Of a DNA stretch of 64,000 bases, positions 7,223 through 15,302 are shown one piece after another. The DNA comes from a virus. The position numbers were made by a program, and so were the translations under genes. Location of the stretch: the IMG/VR virus record IMGVR_UViG_3300010430_000025, positions 1 to 64,000 of that record. One strand, written 5' to 3'. Each line of letters begins with the position of its first letter. Within the stretch, counting starts at the first letter, position 1. The notes under the pieces were generated by a model. It saw nothing but the letters and a program-made list of their open reading frames with translations, had not been told where the DNA came from and searched no databases.

Positions 7223-9190
7223 ATGAGAAAAATACTACTAATAGGATTTCTGTTTACAGTACTAAATGGATTTTCACAAACGATAGATTATTCTACTCGA
7301 CAGATATTAGAGAGAGAAGATTCAAAAAACAAGTTGTGGATGCAGTATGATTATTACCAAAACAAATACGACTTAGATTCTTTAAAAGGAAATAATTATT
7401 TCTTTTGGAGCAACGTAATGATGATTGATGACACCCTGAATCATATTGTATGGGTTAGGAAACATCATGGAGATATAGGTAATGGATTTATGCCGCAAAC
7501 TAAAGTAATTATAGGGGCTGATACCACACGAAGCTACTATGAAACAAAAGTAACTGAAGGAGGTGTTGATATACCAATTTTAAATAGGTCTTTAGCTTAT
7601 AGCGATATAGACGGCACGGGAGACACCATTATAGGCTTACAGCATAATCCAGTTACGTATGCTCAGGACACACTATTGTATTTAAACAGAAACATGGGGC
7701 TTCTTAAAAAAGTATATTTCGATAAGGCTTCTCTAGGGTTTACTAGGTTATGGGATATGTCCCCTATAATTTCTGCTTATGGAAAATGGTGGATGGCTGC
7801 ATACCAGCCTTTAACAGCAACAAACTATACTACATACATATTAAGCAGCCCAAATAGAGGCTTATCTTGGAATATTGTAGATAGCGTATTACCTGTAATA
7901 AACAGGTTTCGACCCGAAGAGCCAAGTATAACTTTGGCAGCTAATGGCGATTTATTGGTTTTTAGTAGAAGCGATATAGGAAACTATACTTGGGTAAGTA
8001 GAAGTATAGATAGCGGTCAATCTTGGCTACCTCCCGTAAAAGCATTTCGAGGAGGAAACCATCCAATGTCTATAGCTACTAACTCTGGAGTTCTAGTGGT
8101 TGCCCCCTCAAGGCATATTGCACAAAACAGTCAAGGAGAACCATTAAAAGAAATGAATGACACTTTCTTTTATGACAACCTTATTCTACAAAATGGATTT
8201 ACGTATTACACTAATGTACAGGTATCATGGGATAACGGCTATACTTGGCATGAGTATATAGTAGACAAAGAGAGGGCGGAGAGACAATGGAACTTACCTG
8301 ACGGGGCAAGTGTAGTAGAATTGCCAAACGGAAGGGTAAGAATATATTGGAGTACAGGAGTAGGAGGATTTACAGGGAATGACGTTGCAGACCACAGGTA
8401 TGCAGATATGGAAATAGGGACACTTGAAGGCGATGTTAGATTTGTTGGTGGTACTAGCGTATTAGATTACCACGTAAGCGACCCTAATAACGGAACAAAA
8501 GTATTCTTTGAAGTAGATAGCAATGAGTTTCATACTAAAAAAATAGGAGTAGACAAATACATGTTAGATACTACTTTAATAATAAAAGGCAAGCTAGGAA
8601 TAGGGACAGACACGCCAATATATGATTTCGACTTTAGCTCTGATGGCTCCGCAAGATGGAACAACTTTCAAAACATGAGGGGTTTTTTCTTTCAGAATGG
8701 GGCGGGAACTTTTATAGGAAGAATAATGCGTAACGATTTATTTGGGATGCAATATACTTCATTTGACGGGTTTGGGTGGAGTGTAAACGACCCTACAGGG
8801 ACTTCTAATACAGCGCAAATGACTTTAAATAGTCAGGGAGAGTTAAGTATAGAAAATGTCCCTACAAGCACCTCTTCAAACGACACAGCATTGTACATTG
8901 ATTCTAACAACAGGGTAGTAAAAAGAGCAATACCTCCTTCTCAGTTAACAGGGAGCGCAACACTCGATTTTGCCACTACCCCTGCGCAGCAAAGCGCAGA
9001 TTTAACAATTTCAGTTGTAGGGGCAGCAATAGGAGACCCAGTAACCATAGGATATAACCCCACGAATAATGATGTTACATTCACAGCATTTGTTAGTCCC
9101 GCTAACTTTGTTACGATTAGGTTTAACAACTATAGTACATCCGCAGTCAATCCTTCGCCAATGCTTTTTAAAGCAATAGTTTTCAAATAG
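7223..9190 (+). CDS. Secreted sialidase-like (BNR/Asp-box) protein with fibre-type C-terminus
   Basis: The start ATG 7223 gives a signal peptide (MRKILLIGFLFTVLNGFSQ) 2 bp after the previous stop. Asp-box-like motifs sit near residues 209-216 (SPNRGLSW, degenerate), 261-268 (SIDSGQSW) and 335-342 (SWDNGYTW), consistent with a six-bladed sialidase-type propeller. RFRPEEPSI near 228-236 recalls the region before the first blade. The C-terminus from about 460 (LGIGTDTP... and GSATLDFATT) resembles phage fibre ends. It probably acts on host surface glycans, but substrate and activity are unproven. At 655 residues it is larger than a bare sialidase domain. Confidence 0.65.
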   Translation: MRKILLIGFLFTVLNGFSQTIDYSTRQILEREDSKNKLWMQYDYYQNKYDLDSLKGNNYFFWSNVMMIDDTLNHIVWVRKHHGDIGNGFMPQTKVIIGADTTRSYYETKVTEGGVDIPILNRSLAYSDIDGTGDTIIGLQHNPVTYAQDTLLYLNRNMGLLKKVYFDKASLGFTRLWDMSPIISAYGKWWMAAYQPLTATNYTTYILSSPNRGLSWNIVDSVLPVINRFRPEEPSITLAANGDLLVFSRSDIGNYTWVSRSIDSGQSWLPPVKAFRGGNHPMSIATNSGVLVVAPSRHIAQNSQGEPLKEMNDTFFYDNLILQNGFTYYTNVQVSWDNGYTWHEYIVDKERAERQWNLPDGASVVELPNGRVRIYWSTGVGGFTGNDVADHRYADMEIGTLEGDVRFVGGTSVLDYHVSDPNNGTKVFFEVDSNEFHTKKIGVDKYMLDTTLIIKGKLGIGTDTPIYDFDFSSDGSARWNNFQNMRGFFFQNGAGTFIGRIMRNDLFGMQYTSFDGFGWSVNDPTGTSNTAQMTLNSQGELSIENVPTSTSSNDTALYIDSNNRVVKRAIPPSQLTGSATLDFATTPAQQSADLTISVVGAAIGDPVTIGYNPTNNDVTFTAFVSPANFVTIRFNNYSTSAVNPSPMLFKAIVFK

Positions 9191-9212
9191 TATCACGACG
9201 TTAATCTTTAAT

Positions 9213-9247
9213 ATCCCTTTACAAATATTTCTGTAAAGGGATTTTTA
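9213..9247 (+). terminator. Rho-independent terminator after sialidase-like gene
   Basis: ATCCCTTTACA (9213-9223) pairs perfectly with TGTAAAGGGAT (9232-9242) around an 8-nt loop and is followed by TTTT. The next promoter box starts 2 nt later. Confidence 0.85.
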
Positions 9248-9248
9248 T

Positions 9249-9256
9249 TATCTTTG
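9249..9256 (+). promoter_or_regulatory. TAnnTTTG box before lysis cassette
   Basis: TATCTTTG lies directly behind the terminator and 4 nt before GTG 9261. No -33 element is visible because the terminator stem occupies that place. Confidence 0.6.
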
Positions 9257-9260
9257 GTGA

Positions 9261-9758
9261 GTGAAAAATAATACAAAAAACAGCCCTAAGACTAATCTAA
9301 TAGGATATATCCTATTAGGAACGGGTATATTAATATTTATTCTTTCTATATTTTCTGAGGTAAAATTAGACTTATCGGAATACGGGGGGATATTTGGCTT
9401 AATAGCTGCGGGCGTTTTATTCCTTTTAGGAATGAGTGATGAAGCACTTTTAATATTAAAACTAAATAAATCAAGTAATCAAACAGAATCAACAATGGCA
9501 TACGAAGAAACAACTAGAACCACAGGGTTTTTAACAGATGGGACAGAGGTAGAAGTTTTTTCATGGAGAGAAGAATCTACTGACCCTTACACGGATGAAG
9601 TTCAATTAATAGAAAATGATGCTAGTTCATCAACTGGTATATGGGTGTATTGGAATAGTAATACTTCTAATTATATAGGGCAGACAACTGCGCAATTTAA
9701 AGCGGCTAGTTTCCCTCGTAAACCAATTAAAAGGGGCGGAACACCACCATCAGCATAA
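9261..9758 (+). CDS. Two-TM membrane protein with soluble C-terminal domain
   Basis: Starts with GTG 9261, 4 nt after a TATCTTTG box. Two transmembrane segments lie at about residues 12-31 (LIGYILLGTGILIFILSIF) and 41-60. A hydrophilic C-terminus of about 95 residues follows (MAYEETTRTTGFLTDGTEVE...). An internal ATG at 9495 could give this C-terminal domain alone. It is first in a run of membrane proteins ahead of the endolysin, so it may be a holin-like or lysis-timing protein; this is positional inference. Confidence 0.55.
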   Translation: MKNNTKNSPKTNLIGYILLGTGILIFILSIFSEVKLDLSEYGGIFGLIAAGVLFLLGMSDEALLILKLNKSSNQTESTMAYEETTRTTGFLTDGTEVEVFSWREESTDPYTDEVQLIENDASSSTGIWVYWNSNTSNYIGQTTAQFKAASFPRKPIKRGGTPPSA

Positions 9759-10129
9759 TGCACTACGTTATTATAATAGGGTCAATCCTTTCTACTCTTA
9801 TAGGGTGGAGCATTACATACGAACCTTTTGGTAAAATAAGTGATGTAAATTATTGGTATATTTATGATAACGCTAAGTCTATTCCTTTATTTTTGGGATT
9901 TATATTGCCTTTTTTAAGGAAGCCAAATAATAGAGAAAGGAAATTATTACTATTATTGTGTATTTACTTTGGAATTAATGCTGTTGCAGATGTTTTTGGG
10001 GTAAATGAAAAAGGCAACTGGTTTACTTATATGTCAGGGGCTTTATTTATATATATTATATTTGCATTGTTGACCCCTAAAAGATGGGCATTTTACTTGA
10101 AATCATTAATAGGTATGGAGAAGCCTTAA
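9758..10129 (+). CDS. Polytopic membrane protein, probable lysis cassette member
   Basis: The start overlaps the previous stop (TAATG). The 123-residue protein has three to four hydrophobic segments (MHYVIIIGSILSTLIGW, IPLFLGFILPFL, LLLLLCIYFGINAVADV, MSGALFIYIIFALL). It lies between two other membrane proteins and the endolysin. Its 3' end overlaps a nested small frame starting at 10084. A holin or lysis-regulator role is plausible but not shown. Confidence 0.55.
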   Translation: MHYVIIIGSILSTLIGWSITYEPFGKISDVNYWYIYDNAKSIPLFLGFILPFLRKPNNRERKLLLLLCIYFGINAVADVFGVNEKGNWFTYMSGALFIYIIFALLTPKRWAFYLKSLIGMEKP

Positions 10130-10230
10130 CTGTTACTCAAATAATAGCTTTTACCGCTTTTGCTTTATCTCAAGCGTTAACAGCCATAGATAAAATAATA
10201 ACATGGTATGAAAGACAGCGTAATAAATAA
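10084..10230 (+). CDS. Nested 48-aa protein in lysis cassette
   Basis: ATG 10084 opens a 48-codon frame (MGILLEIINRYGEALTVTQI..., ending KIITWYERQRNK). It overlaps the upstream membrane gene by 46 bp and the next by 23 bp. The centre (about residues 17-38) is hydrophobic or amphipathic and the tail is basic, as in small holins or anti-holins. Translation is supported only by the tight overlaps that fill the 78-bp gap. Confidence 0.45.
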   Translation: MGILLEIINRYGEALTVTQIIAFTAFALSQALTAIDKIITWYERQRNK

Positions 10231-10435
10231 CTCATTTTTTGAAGTGTTTAATAGCAACCCTATACTAGCAGTAATCCTTTCGGTTTTCGCTGGGTTCTTA
10301 GCTGAATACGAGCCTATTATAAGGTTTGCTTTTTACAGTATTGCGGGGCTTATAAGTGTATTTACACTACTAAACAAGATGTGGGATTTTTATATAAGGA
10401 TTAAAAAAAATCAAAGAAGAAGAAAATCTAAATGA
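10208..10435 (+). CDS. Putative holin
   Basis: The 75-residue protein has two hydrophobic segments at about residues 18-35 (PILAVILSVFAGFLAEY) and 38-58 (IIRFAFYSIAGLISVFTLL), and a strongly basic C-terminus (IKKNQRRRKSK). This matches class II holins. It overlaps the endolysin start by 4 bp (ATGA), the usual holin-endolysin coupling. Holin identity rests on topology and position. Confidence 0.65.
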   Translation: MKDSVINNSFFEVFNSNPILAVILSVFAGFLAEYEPIIRFAFYSIAGLISVFTLLNKMWDFYIRIKKNQRRRKSK

Positions 10436-11019
10436 AACAAACTAACATATTCCTTTCTGCTGGGCACTCAAATACAGTAGGCAAGGATAGGGGGGCAGTT
10501 GGCAACGGTTATATAGAAGGCGACCTTACAGTAGAATTAAGAAACATTGTAGCTGACAACCTTAGGTGTTACCCTGACAAGTTTTATATAGTAGAAGATA
10601 AGGACGATGAAACAACTGGCGATAGCACAAGAAGATTTGACCTTTTATTAGGCAGAACAAAAGATAAGGATATTGTTTTAGATATACATTTTAATGCAGA
10701 TGTCCCTTCTGCAAACGGCACAGAGTGCGTAATAAGAAAAGACTATACCGTTCAAGAGCATAAATTAGCTACTATGCTATCGAAAGCGATAAGCGAGGAA
10801 TTAGGCACTAAAAACAGAGGCGTAAAAACAGTAGACCAAACAGCAAGAAAAAAACTATACATAACAGACCGTATAGACAAAGGAGAAGCTATTGTTATAG
10901 TAGTAGAGGTATGCTTTATTTCTAATCTACCTGACCTAGAAAAATATATCCCTAATACAGCAGGGACAGGGAAAGCAATAAGTAATACCACAATAGAGTT
11001 TACTAATTCGTTAAATTAA
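10432..11019 (+). CDS. N-acetylmuramoyl-L-alanine amidase endolysin (Amidase_3)
   Basis: The 195-residue protein is a single zinc amidase domain that should cut the MurNAc-L-Ala bond of peptidoglycan. Likely zinc ligands are H12 in SAGHS, E29 in YIEGDLT and H86 in DIHFNA. E159 in VVEVCFISN is the probable catalytic glutamate. There is no signal peptide, so release probably needs a holin; the putative holin is directly upstream with a 4-bp overlap. No cell-wall-binding domain is present. Confidence 0.88.
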   Translation: MKQTNIFLSAGHSNTVGKDRGAVGNGYIEGDLTVELRNIVADNLRCYPDKFYIVEDKDDETTGDSTRRFDLLLGRTKDKDIVLDIHFNADVPSANGTECVIRKDYTVQEHKLATMLSKAISEELGTKNRGVKTVDQTARKKLYITDRIDKGEAIVIVVEVCFISNLPDLEKYIPNTAGTGKAISNTTIEFTNSLN

Positions 11020-11022
11020 TTA

Positions 11023-11030
11023 TATCTTTG
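11023..11030 (+). promoter_or_regulatory. TAnnTTTG box
   Basis: TATCTTTG ends 7 nt before ATG 11038. The intervening AAAGGAA is purine-rich and could help ribosome binding. Confidence 0.55.
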
Positions 11031-11037
11031 AAAGGAA

Positions 11038-11580
11038 ATGACTACTACTCCAAAAACACTACAAGAAATACAGGCTGCTGAAACTGCTAAATGGCTAATG
11101 GGAACTAATTATAGTGGTTCTTCTAAGCCAAAGTTTTCTTTTACAAGACCTGCTGATACTACTGCTTACACCCTAGGAGACACCGTAGGGAGCATAACAG
11201 CCCCTAACTCTTATATTTCTGTCCCGTCAGCTTCTTATGGCGTTACAGGGCTTATACAAGGAGGGCAGCTTATATCAGACGATATTGTCTCTGGAATGGA
11301 AATAAATTGTTTTCTTTTTTCAGAAGACGTTACAAGGGTTGCTGATAATTTAGCCCCAACAGAAACATTTGCTAATATAAGTGATAGGCTGGTTGCCGTG
11401 ATAGTATTTACTTCTGCTTATCCTTTTGGAGCGTCAAATGTTTTAACGGGAGATGTTACGAGTTATAATTCTTTTTTAAGAAAAGGTAACGAAACTAAGC
11501 TATATCCATATTTTACGGCTGGAAGTGCTTTTACGCCAACCTCAGCACAGGGATTTACATTATTGTTAGACACTATATAA
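11038..11580 (+). CDS. Hypothetical virion-associated protein, 180 aa
   Basis: A beta-rich protein (SFTRPADTTAYTLGDTVGSI...) of a type common in phage structural clusters and often found with capsid or tail genes. No catalytic motif is visible. Its stop codon directly abuts the end of a convergent gene at 11581. It may be a decoration protein, but this is uncertain. Confidence 0.55.
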   Translation: MTTTPKTLQEIQAAETAKWLMGTNYSGSSKPKFSFTRPADTTAYTLGDTVGSITAPNSYISVPSASYGVTGLIQGGQLISDDIVSGMEINCFLFSEDVTRVADNLAPTETFANISDRLVAVIVFTSAYPFGASNVLTGDVTSYNSFLRKGNETKLYPYFTAGSAFTPTSAQGFTLLLDTI

Positions 11581-11943
11581 TTATCTTTCTATGCCTCTCA
11601 TTCTATCAATAGACTCAATGTTTTGCGACATAAATGAGATTAGAGAGACTTTAGCGTAGGCTGCGGCAGCGCACCATATAAGAATATCAAAACGCTGTCT
11701 TTTTACCTTTAATGCTGGATTACGATAGTTTATTATTTGGTCTATATGATTTTTTCTTAATCGAGCGCATTGACCGTGTTTTGACAATACCTCTGTAAAC
11801 TGCTGTAATGTTCCTCCTTTTTCTCTAAACTTTAAGGCGAGATATGCTAAATTCACAGATGCGTACTCTATTATTTTTCTTGTTTCTTCATAATCTTCGT
11901 AAGTAGATGCAAATGCCGAAGCTGCTATTATATGTTTTGCCAT
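11581..11943 (-). CDS. Orphan leftward gene inside the virion block (possible moron)
   Basis: The only leftward gene within 37 kb of rightward virion genes. ATG 11943 is preferred because it lies 6 nt after a TATTTTTG box. The 120-residue protein is helical and hydrophilic (MAKHIIAASAFASTYEDYEE...), with basic stretches such as ARLRKNHIDQIINYRNPALK. No recognised family. Its own promoter, opposite direction and exact abutment with the 11038-11580 stop suggest an inserted accessory gene. Confidence 0.6.
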   Translation of the reverse strand: MAKHIIAASAFASTYEDYEETRKIIEYASVNLAYLALKFREKGGTLQQFTEVLSKHGQCARLRKNHIDQIINYRNPALKVKRQRFDILIWCAAAAYAKVSLISFMSQNIESIDRMRGIER

Positions 11944-11949
11944 TGTTTT

Positions 11950-11957
11950 CAAAAATA
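11950..11957 (-). promoter_or_regulatory. TAnnTTTG box for orphan leftward gene
   Basis: On the reverse strand, TATTTTTG ends 6 nt before ATG 11943. It is back to back with the portal box, 14 bp away. Confidence 0.5.
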
Positions 11958-11971
11958 AAGATTTAAAACGC

Positions 11972-11979
11972 TAAATTTG
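11972..11979 (+). promoter_or_regulatory. TAnnTTTG box for portal gene
   Basis: TAAATTTG ends 4 nt before ATG 11984. Confidence 0.6.
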
Positions 11980-11983
11980 AAAA

Positions 11984-14092
11984 ATGGAGACTAATTTTTT
12001 AGCGGTAAAAACTGAGGAAGAAAAAAATGCAGACAACGGTAAATGGTACACCGAGTATGCTAAGTTTATCTTATCAAGATATAACACTCAGACAAGTATT
12101 GATTCCAATAATTTAATTAATGAAGAGACGGGCGGTAATGTAGCTTCTTTTTCCCCCATAGAAGCCATAAGGAGGAACTTTTCTTATTTTGCTAATAAGC
12201 AAGACAATAAGCAGTTTGGATTCATTACACAAGATAATTCAGGGGAGGCATTAGATATTGGAGTAGTTTGGCAAAGGGTTCCCCGCATACAACAGTTGGT
12301 AAATGATTTTGTTGGAGACATACAAAAATCAATGAAGTATTACGATATGTATGTGTATTCCGTTAGCCCCTCAGCGCAAAATGAAAAAACAAATAAACTT
12401 GGATTAACACGATTAAAACAGCAGAATAACGAAAGATTTAAAGCTCTTGAAGAGTTGGGGGTGGTTTTTAGCCCTTTAGGGGATATAGAAGAAGATTTTG
12501 ATTCTATTGATGATATTGAATCGTTTATAGAGAATGATTACAAAACACCGCTAGAAATATATGCTGATATAATAAAAAAAGATATTTTAGACCGTAATGA
12601 CTATATCACGTATTGCGACAAAGCATTAAAATATGCTACTATAGCAGGGATAATAGCCACAGAAATAAGGAAAAAAAATGGCAAAGTTTATTGGCATATA
12701 TATATGCCAGACAGAATAATATGGGACAATAGCGTAGATACTCAACACCATAAAGATATAAGGTATATTGGCTTAATAGATTATATGACCCCCTCTGAAA
12801 TAATAGAAACTTGGGGCGAGGAGCTAAGGTCTACCGACGAAGGTATTGAGGCTCTTGAAAAATTAAAACAAATAACAACAGATAGAGGTGTAAACGGAGA
12901 TACAGGGTTTAACACAACACTTCCATTAACTTCACGGTCTAACAATATTCCGTTAATTACTGTTGTAAAAAACTATTGGAAAGCTCTTAAAAAAACCGAA
13001 GAGGAACAATACGACACCTACTATCAATGCGTACAAATTGCTGATATTATAACGGTAGAGAAAAAAGAAGTAGAAAACTTAGTAGAAAACTATAAAGACA
13101 GGAAAGTGGTTTATCCTCCTGTCTCTATATGGACACCAGAAGTGGTGCAAGGAGAAGCGCACAGCCTTGTGGGCAGAATGATACATAATGCTGACCTAAT
13201 AGACTTTTATAAAAACAGAATAAACCAACGTATTTTACAGTCAAAAGGAAGGGTAGCTATTATTGTTGCCGAAAATTTAGGCTCTAAAGGTATGGTTGAG
13301 ATTACTAATGATTGGGAAAGAATGGGAGCGACTGTTATTAACAGGCAAAACCCATTAGACTATGAAGCGGTAAATTCTGGACGGTTCGCAGAGGTTTTGG
13401 ACTTCTCTAATACGCAAGAAATACAGATGTTAGTATCGATACTTGACAGGGAGGAGCAAATGATGGAAAGAATAACTAACGCAACTGATATTACGTTAGG
13501 AGAGCAACAGCAATACGTCAGCACCGTAACACAGGGACGTTCTATTGAGCAAAGTAAAAAGGGTGTTTTTGGATTTTACGAAGGCTTTTTAAAGCATATA
13601 GAGCATTTAACATTACTAAGCGTTAATATACAAAAAGACTTAGTCGCTGACGAGAACAATAATTACGCTATCCCTTTATTGAGCCGATTTGGGCAGGATT
13701 TCTTAAAGAAAATAAGAAACATTACCCTCGAAGATTTTAACGTATCTTTTAAATTTTTAGACCCTATTACCGAAGCAAAATCACAGGCTATACTTACTTA
13801 TATAGAAAGAAAAGCCTCAGACCCTAATAGTGGTTTTACTGACGAAGATTTTGCAAATGCTATTTCTTTCAGAACACTTACTCAGTTACAAAAGTATTTT
13901 AAGAAAATAACTCGTAGGCAGAAAAAAGAAAGGGAAGAACAAGCAATGCTTGCGGCACAACAACAGCAACAAGCTATTGAAGCAAAAAACAATACTGATA
14001 TAGAAAAGGCTAATGTTAGTGCAGGTGGAGTAGTTGAAGCAGCAGAAATAAAAGCGGAAGCAGACTTAGCAAAAGAAGCTATGAAAAGCTAA
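11984..14092 (+). CDS. Portal protein
   Basis: The 702-residue protein forms, by inference, the dodecameric ring at the capsid vertex through which DNA is packaged and ejected. Support comes from length, its place directly before scaffold and capsid genes, and portal-like content. That content includes RVPRIQQLVNDFVGDIQKSM near residue 100, HIYMPDRIIWDNSVD near 245 and the mixed alpha/beta middle. The C-terminal helical region (about 620-702) is rich in Q, K and E, as in large podoviral portals. A TAnnTTTG box 4 nt upstream supports the start. Confidence 0.75.
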   Translation: METNFLAVKTEEEKNADNGKWYTEYAKFILSRYNTQTSIDSNNLINEETGGNVASFSPIEAIRRNFSYFANKQDNKQFGFITQDNSGEALDIGVVWQRVPRIQQLVNDFVGDIQKSMKYYDMYVYSVSPSAQNEKTNKLGLTRLKQQNNERFKALEELGVVFSPLGDIEEDFDSIDDIESFIENDYKTPLEIYADIIKKDILDRNDYITYCDKALKYATIAGIIATEIRKKNGKVYWHIYMPDRIIWDNSVDTQHHKDIRYIGLIDYMTPSEIIETWGEELRSTDEGIEALEKLKQITTDRGVNGDTGFNTTLPLTSRSNNIPLITVVKNYWKALKKTEEEQYDTYYQCVQIADIITVEKKEVENLVENYKDRKVVYPPVSIWTPEVVQGEAHSLVGRMIHNADLIDFYKNRINQRILQSKGRVAIIVAENLGSKGMVEITNDWERMGATVINRQNPLDYEAVNSGRFAEVLDFSNTQEIQMLVSILDREEQMMERITNATDITLGEQQQYVSTVTQGRSIEQSKKGVFGFYEGFLKHIEHLTLLSVNIQKDLVADENNNYAIPLLSRFGQDFLKKIRNITLEDFNVSFKFLDPITEAKSQAILTYIERKASDPNSGFTDEDFANAISFRTLTQLQKYFKKITRRQKKEREEQAMLAAQQQQQAIEAKNNTDIEKANVSAGGVVEAAEIKAEADLAKEAMKS

Positions 14093-14133
14093 TATCAAAC
14101 AATATTATACCCCTGTTAGTAATCGTTTGCCTT

Positions 14134-14231
14134 AACATTTGTATATACAAATTATACATTTACAATTATTGTTAATAAAACACAAGTAATTTTAACATTT
14201 GTATTTCCAACATTTGTATATACATTTGTAT
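14134..14231 (+). promoter_or_regulatory. Repeat-rich promoter of scaffold-capsid operon
   Basis: Four copies of (A/T)ACATTTGTAT start at 14134, 14194, 14209 and 14221. The last contains TACATTTG (14221-14228), and the TTTG of the second (14198-14201) lies exactly 19 bp upstream, giving a full -33/-7 pair. ATG 14248 follows 19 nt later, so this message has a short leader. The other copies could be activator sites or overlapping promoters. The 155-bp gap 14093-14247 holds no gene. Confidence 0.65.
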
Positions 14232-14247
14232 AAAAAATATATAACGA

Positions 14248-15288
14248 ATGATAACCGCAAGTGAAATCGACAAAGAAGCCGAAGAAATATTAGCCGAAAC
14301 TCAAGGGGCGGTAGTTGAAGAAACTACAACCGAAACAACAGTTGAAGAGACAGCCCCTAAAGTAGTAGATGAAACTACTGAGGATAAAACCCCTGCCGAT
14401 GAGGCAATAGAAGAAGCTAAACAAGAAGAAAAGGCAAAAGAGGAAACTGTAGAAACAGATGCAGAAAAAAAGAAAAATCCTTTTTTAGAAACGGAAGAAG
14501 AAGAGAAATCTTCTGTAAATGTCGAAAGTATTATTGCTGAAAAAAACGAACTACAAGAAAAATACGACTCTCTATTAGAAATTGTTAATAATGATGGAGT
14601 TCGTTTTTTATTAGACGCAATGGAAAAAGGGAAAAACCCTTTTGATGCTTTAAAAGAAATTGCTCCTCTTGATGTTGACAGAATACCCTACGAAGAGTTA
14701 TTAGAAATTCGTATAGATAGAATAAAAGAAAGCAAAAGGCTTTCTAAAGATGAAGTAGAAGCGGAGAGAGAAAGATATGAAAACATGAACGCTCGTGATA
14801 GAGAAGAATTGTTGGAGATTGAGAGAGATAGAATAAGAAAAGAGCAGGACAGCAAGCCTAAAGAGTTTGAGTTTAAGGTAGAGGATAAAATCAATAAAGA
14901 AAAAGAGTTTAAAGCCAAGCTAAAACAACTTGAAGAGTCTTCATTGAAAGAACTAGAGAACGAAGTAGAAAGATTAATAAAAGGCGAATATATTACCCCT
15001 GAGCAGAAAAAAGAGTTTTATACAGAACTTGATAACGTTCCTCCTTTATACTTTGTTTCAGACGGTATTGCCACGCCTAACCAAAAAGTAGCTGCAGAGC
15101 TTGTATACCTAAGAAAGTTCTACACCAATTCGGTAGAGAAGGCAGTCTCTGAGGCTGAAACTGAGGTACGTATACAAGAGGCTAACAAAAGAAAAAATAA
15201 TAATACCGATAAGAATCCACAAACTATTACACCCCCAAGTGAATCACGAGAAGATTTAATAGAGTGGGCAATAAAGCAACCTAATTAA
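14248..15288 (+). CDS. Capsid scaffolding protein (putative)
   Basis: The 346-residue, very acidic protein has an E/T/A-rich N-terminus (about 1-95) and long charged helices at about 145-250 and 290-320. It lies between portal and capsid genes. Composition and position are those of phage scaffolding proteins, which shape the procapsid and leave before DNA packaging. Sequence similarity is usually poor for this class, so the call is by context. Confidence 0.65.
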   Translation: MITASEIDKEAEEILAETQGAVVEETTTETTVEETAPKVVDETTEDKTPADEAIEEAKQEEKAKEETVETDAEKKKNPFLETEEEEKSSVNVESIIAEKNELQEKYDSLLEIVNNDGVRFLLDAMEKGKNPFDALKEIAPLDVDRIPYEELLEIRIDRIKESKRLSKDEVEAERERYENMNARDREELLEIERDRIRKEQDSKPKEFEFKVEDKINKEKEFKAKLKQLEESSLKELENEVERLIKGEYITPEQKKEFYTELDNVPPLYFVSDGIATPNQKVAAELVYLRKFYTNSVEKAVSEAETEVRIQEANKRKNNNTDKNPQTITPPSESREDLIEWAIKQPN

Positions 15289-15302
15289 CAAACAATTTAT
15301 AA

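Noticed and set aside
14134-14231. CRISPR-like array
   Set aside because: The repeats are 11 bp, unevenly spaced (60, 15 and 12 bp) and match promoter boxes; no cas genes.
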